This document shows, in pieces, positions 1 through 8,045 of a DNA stretch of 64,000 nucleotides. The notes under the pieces were generated by a model. That model had not been told where the DNA came from, did no database searches, and was given only the letters and a program-made list of their open reading frames with translations. Each line of letters opens with the position of its first letter. Within the stretch, counting starts at the first letter, position 1. Where the stretch lies: positions 25,667-89,666 of the forward strand of contig NZ_AJLS01000118.1 in the NCBI RefSeq assembly GCF_000307875.1. Direction: 5' to 3'. The position numbers and the translations under genes were made by a program. Source of the stretch: Neobacillus bataviensis LMG 21833. GTDB taxonomy: Bacteria > Bacillota > Bacilli > Bacillales > Cytobacillaceae.

Positions 1-51
1 ATGTAATTCTAGTTACTGTAAAAACACCTGACGGGGTGTAAAGAAAAAACA

Positions 52-80
52 TTGACAAAAATTTTATCGAAGGCTATAAT
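52..80 (+). promoter_or_regulatory. SigA promoter of ylbN-rpmF
   Basis: TTGACA at 52-57 and TATAAT at 75-80 with a 17-base spacer match the sigma-A consensus exactly. It lies 27 bases before the chosen ylbN start and should drive ylbN-rpmF. Bases 1-51 before it hold nothing I can assign. Confidence 0.9.
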
Positions 81-107
81 TACCTTTGTTGCCTTGGGGT
101 GATTCAA

Positions 108-632
108 TTGAAATGGACATTAAGTCAATTACAAAAATATCGAAACAAGGAATTTTTAATTGATGAGACAACTCGTGTGGATGAGATCAAACAAATTGAT
201 ACGACCGTTCGCGAGGTTTCGCCGATGCATATCACTGGTCGGGGAGATATCGACTCAGCAAAAGTGACATTCCATTTAAAAATCGAAGGTCATTTAATCC
301 TTCCTTGTTCTCGTACTTTAGTGGATGTAAAACTTCCAATTAATGTCGAAACAACTGAAACTTTCCTCTTACAAGGTTCAGTTTATGAAAGTGGAGAGGA
401 AGCTTACCAGGTAAATGGAGATGTGATTGATATAATGCCAATCATTAAAGAGATCCTTTTACTTGAGATTCCAATGCAAGTGTTTTGCGAGGATGTAGAG
501 TCTGAAGATGCTGCTCCGCAGTCCGGCAAGGATTGGGAAGTCCTTCATGAAGAAGGTTCATCGAAAAAGATTGACCCGCGCCTGGCAGGGCTTGCAAAGT
601 TTTTTGACAAAAACAATTCTTCCGAATCATAA
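108..632 (+). CDS. ylbN: YceD/DUF177 family protein YlbN
   Basis: 174-residue acidic protein of the DUF177 (YceD) family, linked in other bacteria to 23S rRNA accumulation and almost always placed before rpmF, as here. The C-terminal [11 protein letters not shown] stretch is typical of the family. The frame is open from a GTG at 99, but TTG at 108 is preferred: it gives the usual MKW start and lies 5 bases after GGGGTGA. It sits under a perfect sigma-A promoter and is followed after 83 bases by rpmF. The molecular role is not settled; the annotation rests on family and synteny. Confidence 0.9.
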   Translation: MKWTLSQLQKYRNKEFLIDETTRVDEIKQIDTTVREVSPMHITGRGDIDSAKVTFHLKIEGHLILPCSRTLVDVKLPINVETTETFLLQGSVYESGEEAYQVNGDVIDIMPIIKEILLLEIPMQVFCEDVESEDAAPQSGKDWEVLHEEGSSKKIDPRLAGLAKFFDKNNSSES

Positions 633-654
633 TCGGCAAACCTAAGAAGCTAAG

Positions 655-680
655 TGAAGAACCAGAACTCCTGGTCTTCA
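655..680 (+). promoter_or_regulatory. stem-loop between ylbN and rpmF
   Basis: TGAAGAACCAG pairs with CTGGTCTTCA (one bulged A). No U-run follows, so it looks like an RNA processing or stability hairpin in the ylbN-rpmF message, not a terminator. The function is a guess. Confidence 0.4.
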
Positions 681-715
681 TTACTTTCTTAATATTCTTT
701 AAGGAGGTGGGAAGA

Positions 716-889
716 ATGGCTGTACCTTTTAGAAGAACTTCTAAAACTGCAAAAAGAAAGCGTCGTACTCATTTTAAACTAAACGTACCTGGTATGGTAG
801 CTTGCCCTAACTGTGGTGAAATGAAACTTGCTCACCGCGTATGTAAAGCTTGCGGAACATACAAAGGAAAAGAAGTTGTGAACGACTAA
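716..889 (+). CDS. rpmF: 50S ribosomal protein L32
   Basis: 57-residue basic protein that begins [17 protein letters not shown], the standard L32 N-terminus. It has a four-cysteine zinc knuckle: CPNC near residues 30-33 and CKAC near 43-46. It is a structural component of the large ribosomal subunit. The start at 716 follows AAGGAGGTGG at 701-710; an in-frame GTG/ATG extension to 707 would overlap that ribosome binding site and is rejected. Cotranscribed with ylbN and closed by a terminator at 906-945. This is the zinc-binding (C+) paralogue type. Confidence 0.97.
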   Translation: MAVPFRRTSKTAKRKRRTHFKLNVPGMVACPNCGEMKLAHRVCKACGTYKGKEVVND

Positions 890-905
890 TTTCCGTTAAG
901 GATAG

Positions 906-945
906 AAAGCACAAGGAGCTAGTAAAGCCCTTGTGCTTTTATCGT
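906..945 (+). terminator. terminator after rpmF
   Basis: AAAGCACAAGG (906-916) pairs with CCTTGTGCTTT (929-939). The T-rich tail is short, but the stem is strong and sits right after rpmF. Confidence 0.8.
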
Positions 946-1010
946 TTCTATACATACTATAGCTGCTAAAGAATTAATTGGTGAATATTTCTATTTAGAG
1001 GTGATAGAGA

Positions 1011-1781
1011 TTGGCCTATACCATCGAAAAACGTGAGAAGGGCTATTTATTATTTACTATTACAAGAAGTGAAAAAAGAAACGCCATTAATTATGAAGTA
1101 ATGGATGGCCTTCGTGAGGCGGTAAAAAGAGCCGCTGAATCAGATATTAAGGCACTTATCATTACCGGAGAAGGGTCACAAGCCTTTTGTTCTGGTGGTG
1201 ATTTATCCGTTTTTCATAACCTTCATACGAAGGAAGAAGCATATCCTATGCTTTCGATGATGGCTAACATTCTATATTCGCTGCTTACCTTACCAATACC
1301 GACCATTGCACTTATTAATGGGACGGTCATTGGTGGAGGTTGTGAGCTTGCGGCTGCATGTGATTTTCGTTTAGCACGAAAGGGAATTAAAGCAGGGTTT
1401 ATTCAGGGAAAGCAAGCAATCACAACGGGCTGGGGCGGCGGTACCATTCTAGCAGAAAAACTTTCAGCATCGGATGCGATGCAACTTTTAATGGAGGCAG
1501 AACTCAAAGAAGCTGAAGACTTAAAAAAACTTGGCTTTTTTAATGACCTCTTCGAAACCGACTCTCTCCAGGCATGTGAGGCATTTATGGAAAAGATGTT
1601 AGCCATTGATGGAAGTGTCCTCCAATCCTATAAAAAAGTGTGGATTAGAAAATGGGAGCAATCGCTGCTGAGTGAAAGAATAGAGGAAGAAGTTCAAAAT
1701 TGTTCACGACTATGGGAAAGCGATGCCCATCATCGTTATGTAAAAACGTTTGTGAGTAAAAAAACTTTGAATAAAGAGTAA
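1011..1781 (+). CDS. enoyl-CoA hydratase/isomerase (crotonase) family protein
   Basis: 256-residue single-domain crotonase fold. The first oxyanion-hole segment is FCSGGDLSVF (about 59-68) and the second is GGGCELAAACDF (about 108-119). E112 matches the first catalytic Glu of classical enoyl-CoA hydratase. At the second catalytic site the usual QPE reads QGK (132-134), so the Glu is missing and ordinary hydratase activity is doubtful; isomerase, hydrolase or another acyl-CoA reaction is possible. TTG start at 1011 after AGAGGTGAT. It sits alone between rpmF and gerR, a place where B. subtilis has no such gene. The substrate cannot be named from sequence. Confidence 0.8.
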   Translation: MAYTIEKREKGYLLFTITRSEKRNAINYEVMDGLREAVKRAAESDIKALIITGEGSQAFCSGGDLSVFHNLHTKEEAYPMLSMMANILYSLLTLPIPTIALINGTVIGGGCELAAACDFRLARKGIKAGFIQGKQAITTGWGGGTILAEKLSASDAMQLLMEAELKEAEDLKKLGFFNDLFETDSLQACEAFMEKMLAIDGSVLQSYKKVWIRKWEQSLLSERIEEEVQNCSRLWESDAHHRYVKTFVSKKTLNKE

Positions 1782-1857
1782 AAGACAACTCTTGGCTAAG
1801 TCTATCTTTTCTAGTAGATGCATATGTATTATAAAAAACACTAGGAGGGATGGACTG

Positions 1858-2490
1858 ATGTCACCAACAAGACAAGATGCATGGTCCCAGGATGAGGATT
1901 TGTTGCTTGCTGAAGTTGTCCTAAGGCATATCCGTGAAGGCGGAACGCAACTGCAGGCATTTGAGGAGGTTGGCAAACGGCTGTCGAGAACTTCCGCGGC
2001 CTGCGGTTTTAGGTGGAACTCATATGTACGTAAGCAGTATAAGTCGGGAATAGAGCTTGCAAAGAAGCAGCGGAAGGAGTTAAAGAAACATGACGCTCCC
2101 GTCGTTGAAGGTGAGCCTATTCAAGAGCCTGCAAATGTGGAAGTTCTCCAGTCTCCGCCAGGATGTGATCAGGGGAGTACGATCACCTTTCCCGCCGTGA
2201 TTCATTTCTTAGAAGGGCTTCAAAAGCAAGTGGAGACCTCAGCTAGTTTTGAAGAGGACAGGAACAAATCCGCTGAAAAAATCAAAGAGTTGGAAAAGAA
2301 GTCTTATTATTTGGCAGCTGAAAATGAAAGATTGGCAAAAAATTTAAAGGCAATCGAGGAAGACTACCGTTCTTTAATTGAAATTATGGAAAGAGCCAGG
2401 AAAATGGTCGTCCTTCATGATGAGGATCGACAACAAAAAGTGAAATTCCAAATGGATAAAAACGGGAACCTTGAAAGAGTGGAGAAATAA
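1858..2490 (+). CDS. gerR: RsfA/GerR family sporulation transcription regulator
   Basis: 210 residues. The N-terminal Myb/SANT-like DNA-binding region (about 3-55) has RQDAWSQDEDLLLAEVVL and a GFRWNSYVRK end, the signature of the RsfA-YlbO family. A linker follows, then a long coiled coil (about 115-190) rich in Glu, Lys and Leu. B. subtilis YlbO, renamed GerR, tunes genes of the mother-cell sigma-E regulon. ATG 1858 follows AGGAGGG; the frame stays open upstream to 1792 but that part has no family match. Synteny (rpmF ... gerR ... ylbP) supports the assignment. A mother-cell promoter is expected, but I could not place one with confidence. Confidence 0.88.
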   Translation: MSPTRQDAWSQDEDLLLAEVVLRHIREGGTQLQAFEEVGKRLSRTSAACGFRWNSYVRKQYKSGIELAKKQRKELKKHDAPVVEGEPIQEPANVEVLQSPPGCDQGSTITFPAVIHFLEGLQKQVETSASFEEDRNKSAEKIKELEKKSYYLAAENERLAKNLKAIEEDYRSLIEIMERARKMVVLHDEDRQQKVKFQMDKNGNLERVEK

Positions 2491-2493
2491 CTA

Positions 2494-2700
2494 GAAAAGC
2501 GAAAGGCGCCCGTTTATCGTCGTATGGACTGGAGCTAGACAAGAAAAAGCGGACAATTTTGTCCGCTTTTTCCTTACTTTTTGTCTAGCTACAGCGCCTA
2601 GCCCCTCGAGGTCACAAGCCAATCCGTCCAAAAGGTTAAAAAGCAACCTTTCGGCCGGCTCGTCTTGTGCTATGCCTGAGGCTGACCAAGGCGCTTGCGC
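2494..2700. repeat. composite dispersed palindromic repeat, copy 1
   Basis: Fills the gap between the convergent gerR and ylbP genes. Bases 2494-2540 are a short head related to 20538-20564 and to the window end (63933 on). A 12-bp hairpin follows at 2543-2572, then a long palindromic unit at 2582-2700 nearly identical to 24179-24298. In the long unit CACAAG/CTTGTG and AAAGGTT/AACCTTT form nested stems. No coding potential. It probably folds in RNA or single-stranded DNA. Confidence 0.85.
2543..2572. terminator. bidirectional terminator between gerR and ylbP
   Basis: GAAAAAGCGGAC (2543-2554) pairs perfectly with GTCCGCTTTTTC (2561-2572). T-rich on one side and A-rich on the other, so it could end both gerR (+) and ylbP (-). 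It is embedded in the repeat. Confidence 0.7.
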
Positions 2701-2705
2701 ATATT

Positions 2706-3179
2706 TTATTGATGCCGTGCTTCCACACCTGCTGGATACCAGACTAATGGATTTTCTCCACGGTCACGCTCCATATCATATTCTACATTAGAAAACTCCA
2801 TATGTTCCCAGAACTCTCTGGATTGAACTCTTGGGTTTGTCTTGATTGGGAGACCAAAGCTTTTGGCAAATTCCACAAGGATTTTTCCAAATCCCTTACC
2901 CTGATAGCCAGGTAATACCTCAAGCTTCCATAATTCTAAATAGTTTTGCGGGGGATAAAAATAGCGGTCAAATTTAGCATCAATTTGATATAAACTCATA
3001 CGCGCTACTAGTTTGTCCCCGAAATAAATCCCGTAAAATGGTGATTCACTATCATTATCAACCATATTTGCTTCAAGATCCTCAAGCATGGATAGTTCCT
3101 GAATTCCATATTCTTTAAATTTTTTAAATTCTTCTAGCGTTTTAAAATTTACTTTTAGTTTTTCCACTTTTGCTTTCAT
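2706..3179 (-). CDS. ylbP: GNAT-family N-acetyltransferase YlbP
   Basis: 157-residue GNAT fold. The acetyl-CoA pyrophosphate loop is visible as LPGYQGKGFGKIL (about 91-103), before the helix VEFAKSFGLPI. The stretch FYGIYFGDKLVARMSLYQ and the C-terminal ENPLVWYP are characteristic of the YlbP family. The acceptor is unknown. ATG at 3179 lies 6 bases after GGAGG; the in-frame TTG at 3185 overlaps the site and is less likely. It faces gerR, with a palindromic repeat between them, as in the B. subtilis order rpmF-ylbO-ylbP-ylbQ (the crotonase and carboxylase genes are extra here). Confidence 0.87.
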   Translation of the reverse strand: MKAKVEKLKVNFKTLEEFKKFKEYGIQELSMLEDLEANMVDNDSESPFYGIYFGDKLVARMSLYQIDAKFDRYFYPPQNYLELWKLEVLPGYQGKGFGKILVEFAKSFGLPIKTNPRVQSREFWEHMEFSNVEYDMERDRGENPLVWYPAGVEARHQ

Positions 3180-3324
3180 GGTCAACCTCCATAAAATGAT
3201 AATCTAATAATATTGTATATATTCTTGTGGATCTGAATAACATGAAATGAATAATTTTCGCATTATTCAAAATGGATTACTATCATTATATAACAAAACC
3301 ACAAAAAATTCTTCAAATAACTTT

Positions 3325-3338
3325 CGAAAGCGTTTTCA
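3325..3338 (+). promoter_or_regulatory. candidate CcpA (cre) operator
   Basis: CGAAAGCGTTTTCA differs at one position from the cre consensus TGNAANCGNWNNCA. It lies about 80 bases before the biotin carboxylase start. This suggests carbon catabolite control of the acyl-CoA carboxylase genes. The rest of the 3180-3415 gap is very AT-rich and shows no clear promoter to me. Confidence 0.6.
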
Positions 3339-3415
3339 AAATTTGCAGGAAATTCGGGGAATGATGTAGAAATTTAATTATGATGGAACAAAAGGGGTAT
3401 GAAAGGGGAAAAAAT

Positions 3416-4753
3416 GTGCAAAAAATTTTAATTGCCAATCGGGGAGAAATTGCCCTTCGGATTATTAAAACCTGTCATGTGATGGGAATTGAAACAATTG
3501 CTATTTATTCTGATGCCGATAAGGAAATGCCTTTTGTAAAAGCGGCAACAAAGGCTGTTTATGTGGGAGAATCACCAGTTAACAAATCCTATTTACTAAG
3601 TGATAAAATTTTGGAAATAGCAAAGAACGAAAAAGTGGATGCCATCCACCCAGGATATGGATTTTTATCTGAAAATGCAGCATTTGCTAAAAAGGCCATC
3701 AACGAAGGTATCATTTTTATTGGGCCGAAGCCCGAGACAATTGAATTAATGGGGGATAAAATTGTTTCGCGGCAAACCATGGAGAAGGCCGGTGTTCCAG
3801 TTGTACCTGGTAGTGGAGGCGGTTTAAAAACCATCGAAGAAGCTCTTAGTCTTGCTGAGACAATCGGATACCCTGTCATGCTTAAAGCAAGCGGTGGAGG
3901 CGGCGGAATTGGTATGGTGCTTTGTGAAAATGAGCAAGCGCTCGTTAAGTCTTATGTTTCGACAAAGTCCAGGGCAATGGCCTATTTCGGTTCAGATGAA
4001 GTGTTTATTGAAAAATATATAGCGAACAGCAGGCATGTTGAAATTCAGGTATTTGGCGACCACAGTGGAAACATTGTTCACATGTTTGAAAGAGATTGTT
4101 CCATCCAAAGAAGACACCAAAAGGTTGTCGAGGAATCACCTTCCCCATTTCTGTCTGAAGCAGTCAGGCAGAAAATGTACGAAACTGCGGTAACAGCCGC
4201 ACATGCTGTCGATTATTCAAATGCGGGAACGATCGAATTTATTGTCGATGAAAATGAAAACTTTTATTTTCTCGAAATGAATACACGACTCCAAGTAGAG
4301 CATCCTGTGACCGAAATGATTACAGGGCTTGATTTAGTTAAATGGCAAATACTTGTGGCTCGGGGCGAGAAATTACCATTGCTGCAGCCTGAGATTGTAT
4401 CTTCCGGGAATGCTATTGAGTTTCGGCTTTATGCTGAAGATCCTGTCCGCTTTTTACCTTCACCGGGGAAAATTACCTCGCTTCATTGGAATGAAAATAA
4501 TGGGGTGAGAATTGATTCGGGATATGAAGAAGGCGGAACCGTAACACCATACTATGATCCGATGATTGCCAAATGTATTTTTCACGGTGCAACAAGGGGA
4601 TTGGCATTAGCTGCTGCGGAAAACTTCTTTAGCAAGTTGAAAATTGAAGGTATCAAAACAAATGCACCGCTTTTCTTAAATATTTTGGCGGATGAAGACT
4701 TCCAACAGGGATTGTACACCACGAGCTTTTTAACCAAAAATTTAGTGAAATAA
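3416..4753 (+). CDS. acyl-CoA carboxylase, biotin carboxylase subunit (YngH/AccC type)
   Basis: 445-residue biotin carboxylase. It has the N-terminal MQKILIANRGEIALRI domain, an ATP-grasp domain with the glycine-rich loop KASGGGGGIGM (about 163-173), EMNTRLQVEHPVTE near the catalytic Arg/Glu centre, and the C-terminal B-C domain. It carboxylates the biotin on the small carrier encoded next door. The chosen start is GTG 3416, 6-7 bases after AAAGGGG, which gives the standard family N-terminus; the frame is open back to ATG 3380. The triad with a 70-residue carrier and a separate carboxyltransferase resembles the B. subtilis YngH-YngHB-YngE enzyme, so propionyl- or methylcrotonyl-CoA is a likelier substrate than acetyl-CoA. 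Confidence 0.9.
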   Translation: MQKILIANRGEIALRIIKTCHVMGIETIAIYSDADKEMPFVKAATKAVYVGESPVNKSYLLSDKILEIAKNEKVDAIHPGYGFLSENAAFAKKAINEGIIFIGPKPETIELMGDKIVSRQTMEKAGVPVVPGSGGGLKTIEEALSLAETIGYPVMLKASGGGGGIGMVLCENEQALVKSYVSTKSRAMAYFGSDEVFIEKYIANSRHVEIQVFGDHSGNIVHMFERDCSIQRRHQKVVEESPSPFLSEAVRQKMYETAVTAAHAVDYSNAGTIEFIVDENENFYFLEMNTRLQVEHPVTEMITGLDLVKWQILVARGEKLPLLQPEIVSSGNAIEFRLYAEDPVRFLPSPGKITSLHWNENNGVRIDSGYEEGGTVTPYYDPMIAKCIFHGATRGLALAAAENFFSKLKIEGIKTNAPLFLNILADEDFQQGLYTTSFLTKNLVK

Positions 4754-4770
4754 TAAGGAGTGTAAAAATC

Positions 4771-4983
4771 ATGAAAGAAATCACAGCATCAATGGCAGGG
4801 ACAGTATTAAATATATTTGCTCAAGCAGGTGACCAAGTAAACTCAGGACAAGAAGTATTAATGTTGGAATCAATGAAAATGGAAATTCCAATCGAATGCG
4901 GAATCGAAGGTGTAGTTCAGAAAGTAAATGTCAGCATCGGTGACTTCGTCAATGAAGGCGATGTTTTAATTGTTCTAGCATAG
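4771..4983 (+). CDS. biotin carboxyl carrier protein of the acyl-CoA carboxylase
   Basis: 70-residue stand-alone biotinyl domain. The biotinylation motif ESMKMEIP is at about 33-40 and its Lys is the acceptor. Two half-barrels of beta strands flank it (GTVLNIFAQAGDQV and VNVSIGDFVNEGDVL). It shuttles carboxybiotin between the flanking biotin carboxylase and carboxyltransferase. It lies 17 bases after the former, with TAAGGAG as ribosome binding site. It lacks the Pro/Ala-rich N-terminal arm of AccB, as is usual for YngHB-type carriers. Confidence 0.93.
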   Translation: MKEITASMAGTVLNIFAQAGDQVNSGQEVLMLESMKMEIPIECGIEGVVQKVNVSIGDFVNEGDVLIVLA

Positions 4984-5005
4984 TATTTCTAAGAGGGGGA
5001 GCATG

Positions 5006-6547
5006 ATGGCAACAACTAATACATTAAATGACCTATTAAATGAAAATAGGAAAAAAATCGAGGCTGGCGGACATCCAAAATATCATGAAAAGCTGGCAGA
5101 GCAAAAAAAGCTGTTTGTTCGTGACCGCTTAGCATTATTATTCGATGAAGGAAAATATGAAGAGGATGGAAAATTTGCTAATTTCCAAGCTGGTGATCTG
5201 CCTGCAGACGGTGTTGTAACAGCTATTGGTAAAATTAATGGTCAGACAGTTTGTGTCATGGCCAATGATTCAACGATTAAAGCAGGTTCATGGGGTGCTC
5301 GCACGGTTGAAAAGATCATCCGGATTCAAGAAACAGCGGAAAAATTAAAGGTTCCATTATTCTATCTTGTCGATTCTGCTGGAGCGAGAATCACCGACCA
5401 AGTAGAAATGTTTCCAAATCGCCGCGGAGCAGGGAAAATCTTTTATAACCAAGTAAAGCTTTCGGGAATGATTCCACAGGTTTGTATTCTATTTGGCCCT
5501 TCCGCGGCTGGTGGCGCATACATCCCGGCATTTTGCGATATTGTCATTATGGTTGATCAAAATGCGTCGATGTATTTGGGTTCACCACGGATGGCTGAAA
5601 AGGTGATTGGTGAAAAAGTAACGCTTGAGGAAATGGGCGGAGCCCGCATGCACTGTACAATCAGTGGCTGCGGTGATGTACTGGTTTACAGTGAGGAAGA
5701 AGCCATTGAATCGGCCAAAAAATATATAAGTTATTTTCCCGCAAGTTTTAAAGATAAGCCAAAATTGACTGAGGGTGTGGCAACAAAAGAAGGCCGTGAA
5801 CTGGAAGCGATCATCCCTGAAAATCAAAATGCCCCATTTGATATGTTCGAATGTATTGACCGACTAGTGGATAATGCTAGTTTTTATGAAATAAAAAAAT
5901 TATTTGCTCCGGAATTAATCACAGGGATAGCTAGAATTAATGGAAGAGCCGTTGGAATTATTGCCAACCAGCCTAAGGTAAAAGGCGGTGTTTTATTTGT
6001 TGATTCTGCTGATAAAGCAGCAAAATTCATCCAGCTCTGTGATGCTTTCCATATACCATTATTATTTCTAGCAGATGTTCCCGGCTTTATGATTGGCACG
6101 AAAGTAGAACGAGCAGGAATCATTCGTCATGGAGCAAAATTAATTGCCGCTATGAGTTCAGCAACTGTACCGAAGATCTCAGTCATTGTGAGAAAAGCTT
6201 ATGGCGCAGGTCTTTATGCGATGGCGGGTCCAGCGTTTGAGCCTGATTGCTGTATTGCCCTGCCAACCGCCCAAATTGCCGTAATGGGTCCGGAAGCTGC
6301 TGTAAATGCTGTTTATTCAAATAAAATTAATGAAATTGAGGATGCAAAGGAAAGAATCGCCTTTGTTCAAGAAAAGCATAAAGAATATAAAGAACATATT
6401 GATATTTATAAACTCGCTTCAGAGCTCATTGTTGATGAAATTGTTGCCCCGTCAGAATTAAGAGAGGTGCTCATTCAACGGTTCGCTTACTATGAATCGA
6501 AAGAATTAAACTTCAGTGACAGGAAGCATCCGGTTTATCCAGTCTAA
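5006..6547 (+). CDS. acyl-CoA carboxylase carboxyltransferase subunit (YngE/MccB type)
   Basis: 513 residues with the two crotonase-like halves of a fused carboxyltransferase. The N half has DSAGARITDQVEMFPNRRGAG and the oxyanion pair FGPSAAGGAY. The C half has DVPGFMIGTKVERAGIIRHGAK and RKAYGAGLYAM. It moves CO2 from carboxybiotin to an acyl-CoA. Methylcrotonyl-CoA or propionyl-CoA is the likely substrate class, since this layout matches the beta subunits of those enzymes and the genome's acetyl-CoA carboxylase is expected elsewhere. ATG 5006 is preferred over 5003 for spacing from AGAGGGGGA. Last gene of the three-gene unit; a terminator follows. Confidence 0.9.
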   Translation: MATTNTLNDLLNENRKKIEAGGHPKYHEKLAEQKKLFVRDRLALLFDEGKYEEDGKFANFQAGDLPADGVVTAIGKINGQTVCVMANDSTIKAGSWGARTVEKIIRIQETAEKLKVPLFYLVDSAGARITDQVEMFPNRRGAGKIFYNQVKLSGMIPQVCILFGPSAAGGAYIPAFCDIVIMVDQNASMYLGSPRMAEKVIGEKVTLEEMGGARMHCTISGCGDVLVYSEEEAIESAKKYISYFPASFKDKPKLTEGVATKEGRELEAIIPENQNAPFDMFECIDRLVDNASFYEIKKLFAPELITGIARINGRAVGIIANQPKVKGGVLFVDSADKAAKFIQLCDAFHIPLLFLADVPGFMIGTKVERAGIIRHGAKLIAAMSSATVPKISVIVRKAYGAGLYAMAGPAFEPDCCIALPTAQIAVMGPEAAVNAVYSNKINEIEDAKERIAFVQEKHKEYKEHIDIYKLASELIVDEIVAPSELREVLIQRFAYYESKELNFSDRKHPVYPV

Positions 6548-6551
6548 AGAA

Positions 6552-6590
6552 AATCCCCTTTTCGATCTTTTCGGAAAGGGGATATTTTTT
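6552..6590 (+). terminator. terminator of the acyl-CoA carboxylase unit
   Basis: ATCCCCTTTTCG pairs with CGGAAAGGGGAT, with one mismatch, followed by ATTTTTT. Confidence 0.85.
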
Positions 6591-6663
6591 GAAAAGTTCT
6601 ACTAATAATCCTACAGCATCTGCTAAAATAGCGAATATAGACAATATAAAATGAGGGATTACG

Positions 6664-7566
6664 ATGAAAGTTGGCATTATTGGAGCAGGTTCAATTGGAT
6701 TGTTATTTGCATCCTACATTAGCAGGGTTTTTGAGGTGGCGATTTACACAAGAACTGCTAAGCAAGCACAGGAAATCAATAAAAATGGAATTATCCTAAG
6801 AAAAGGGGAAGAAGAAAAGGTAACAATGGTCAAGGCACAGCCATTTTCGCTGTGGCAGGGTACAGAGGATGTAACGATTATAGCGGTGAAGCAATATCAG
6901 CTTCCATCCATTATCGAAAAAATAAATCTTTTATCGGTTATGCCTGATCATTTCTTATTTTTACAGAATGGAATGGGGCATTTAAAGCTGCTCGAAGAGA
7001 TTGGGGCAAACCATCTTTATGTTGGGTCTATCGAACATGGGGCACTAAAGGAAAATTCATATACGGTGAGCCATAATGGGAACGGAGTAACGAATGTGGC
7101 CGTATTCAAAGGCGATACCATTACATTACAACAATTTTCATCAGCTTTTACAAGAGAATTTCCAATGTCTTTTCAAGAAGATTTTTATCCTATGTTGGAA
7201 AAAAAATTAATTGTTAATGCAGTTATTAACCCATTAACTGCCCTCCTTCAAGTGAAAAATGGTGTTTTAATCGCCAATCCGTTCTATTACCAGGCAGTAC
7301 GGAATATTTTTGCGGAAATTTCCTTTATTTTGAACCTTGAACAATCGGATGAATATTTACAGCTGGTAATTGATATTTGTAAGAATACGGCAGATAATCG
7401 TTCCTCAATGCTTAAAGATATGGAAGCCAACAGGTTGACTGAAGTAGATGCAATTTTAGGCTATTTACTTGATGAAGCGAGAAGGCAGGAAAAACAGGCA
7501 CCACAGATAAGTAATCTTTATCATTTTATTAAGGGAAACGAACTAGAGAGGGAGGAGGTTTTATGA
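6664..7566 (+). CDS. panE: 2-dehydropantoate 2-reductase
   Basis: 300 residues. The N-terminal NADPH Rossmann motif is GIIGAGSIGLLFASYIS (about 4-20). ITAVKQ-like IIAVKQYQL and LQNGMGHL follow, and then the C-terminal ketopantoate reductase domain with KKLIVNAVINPLTALL, whose Lys is the expected catalytic base. It reduces ketopantoate to pantoate in coenzyme A synthesis and corresponds to B. subtilis YlbQ by position. It overlaps the next gene by 4 bases, so the two are probably translationally coupled. PanE and the unrelated IlvC can both make pantoate, so essentiality cannot be inferred. Confidence 0.88.
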   Translation: MKVGIIGAGSIGLLFASYISRVFEVAIYTRTAKQAQEINKNGIILRKGEEEKVTMVKAQPFSLWQGTEDVTIIAVKQYQLPSIIEKINLLSVMPDHFLFLQNGMGHLKLLEEIGANHLYVGSIEHGALKENSYTVSHNGNGVTNVAVFKGDTITLQQFSSAFTREFPMSFQEDFYPMLEKKLIVNAVINPLTALLQVKNGVLIANPFYYQAVRNIFAEISFILNLEQSDEYLQLVIDICKNTADNRSSMLKDMEANRLTEVDAILGYLLDEARRQEKQAPQISNLYHFIKGNELEREEVL

Positions 7567-7958
7567 GCACCATTCTCTCTGCCTTTTTAACTGTGTTCTT
7601 TACACTGCCGTTTTTAGGAACTATTCTTGTTTTTATCGTGCTAAAATTAATCACAAAAAATGCACGTAAATCCCTGCATAGAGCACTAGATTATACCACC
7701 ATTTTGTTTATCATTTCTGTTCATTTCTTAATCGTTACCATTTGGGGGAAATCGTTATTTTGGGTGATCATCCTCATCATGATTATGATTGCTATGGTAT
7801 TTGTGTTTGTTCATTGGAAGGTAAAAGAAGAAATTGTCCTAGGTAAAGTGATGAAAGGGTTTTGGCGCTTTAGTTTTCTGTTCTATTTTCTCGCATATAT
7901 CACTTTAACCTTGTATGGGTTAATCCATCGAGTTGTTATTTTTACGTTTTTTACATAA
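7563..7958 (+). CDS. DUF3397-type small integral membrane protein
   Basis: 131 residues, highly hydrophobic, with four predicted membrane segments (about 5-28, 44-62, 65-85 and 105-128) and short basic loops (KNARKSLHR, HWKVKEEI). Size, topology and position just before bshC match the DUF3397 family of Bacillaceae. No catalytic motif is visible and no function is known. ATG 7563 overlaps the panE stop, with GGGAGGAGG just upstream. No terminator separates it from the bshC promoter. Confidence 0.7.
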   Translation: MSTILSAFLTVFFTLPFLGTILVFIVLKLITKNARKSLHRALDYTTILFIISVHFLIVTIWGKSLFWVIILIMIMIAMVFVFVHWKVKEEIVLGKVMKGFWRFSFLFYFLAYITLTLYGLIHRVVIFTFFT

Positions 7959-7974
7959 AAATAAGTCGAAGTTT

Positions 7975-8003
7975 TTTTCAAATTGAATGGGGAGTGGTAT
8001 ACT
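7975..8003 (+). promoter_or_regulatory. promoter of bshC
   Basis: TTTTCA at 7975-7980, a 17-base spacer, and TATACT at 7998-8003 preceded by an extended TGG. It is 43 bases before the bshC start. Confidence 0.6.
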
Positions 8004-8045
8004 CGTAAAAGAATGAATTTAGGTGATCAGAAAGGAAGTACATAA

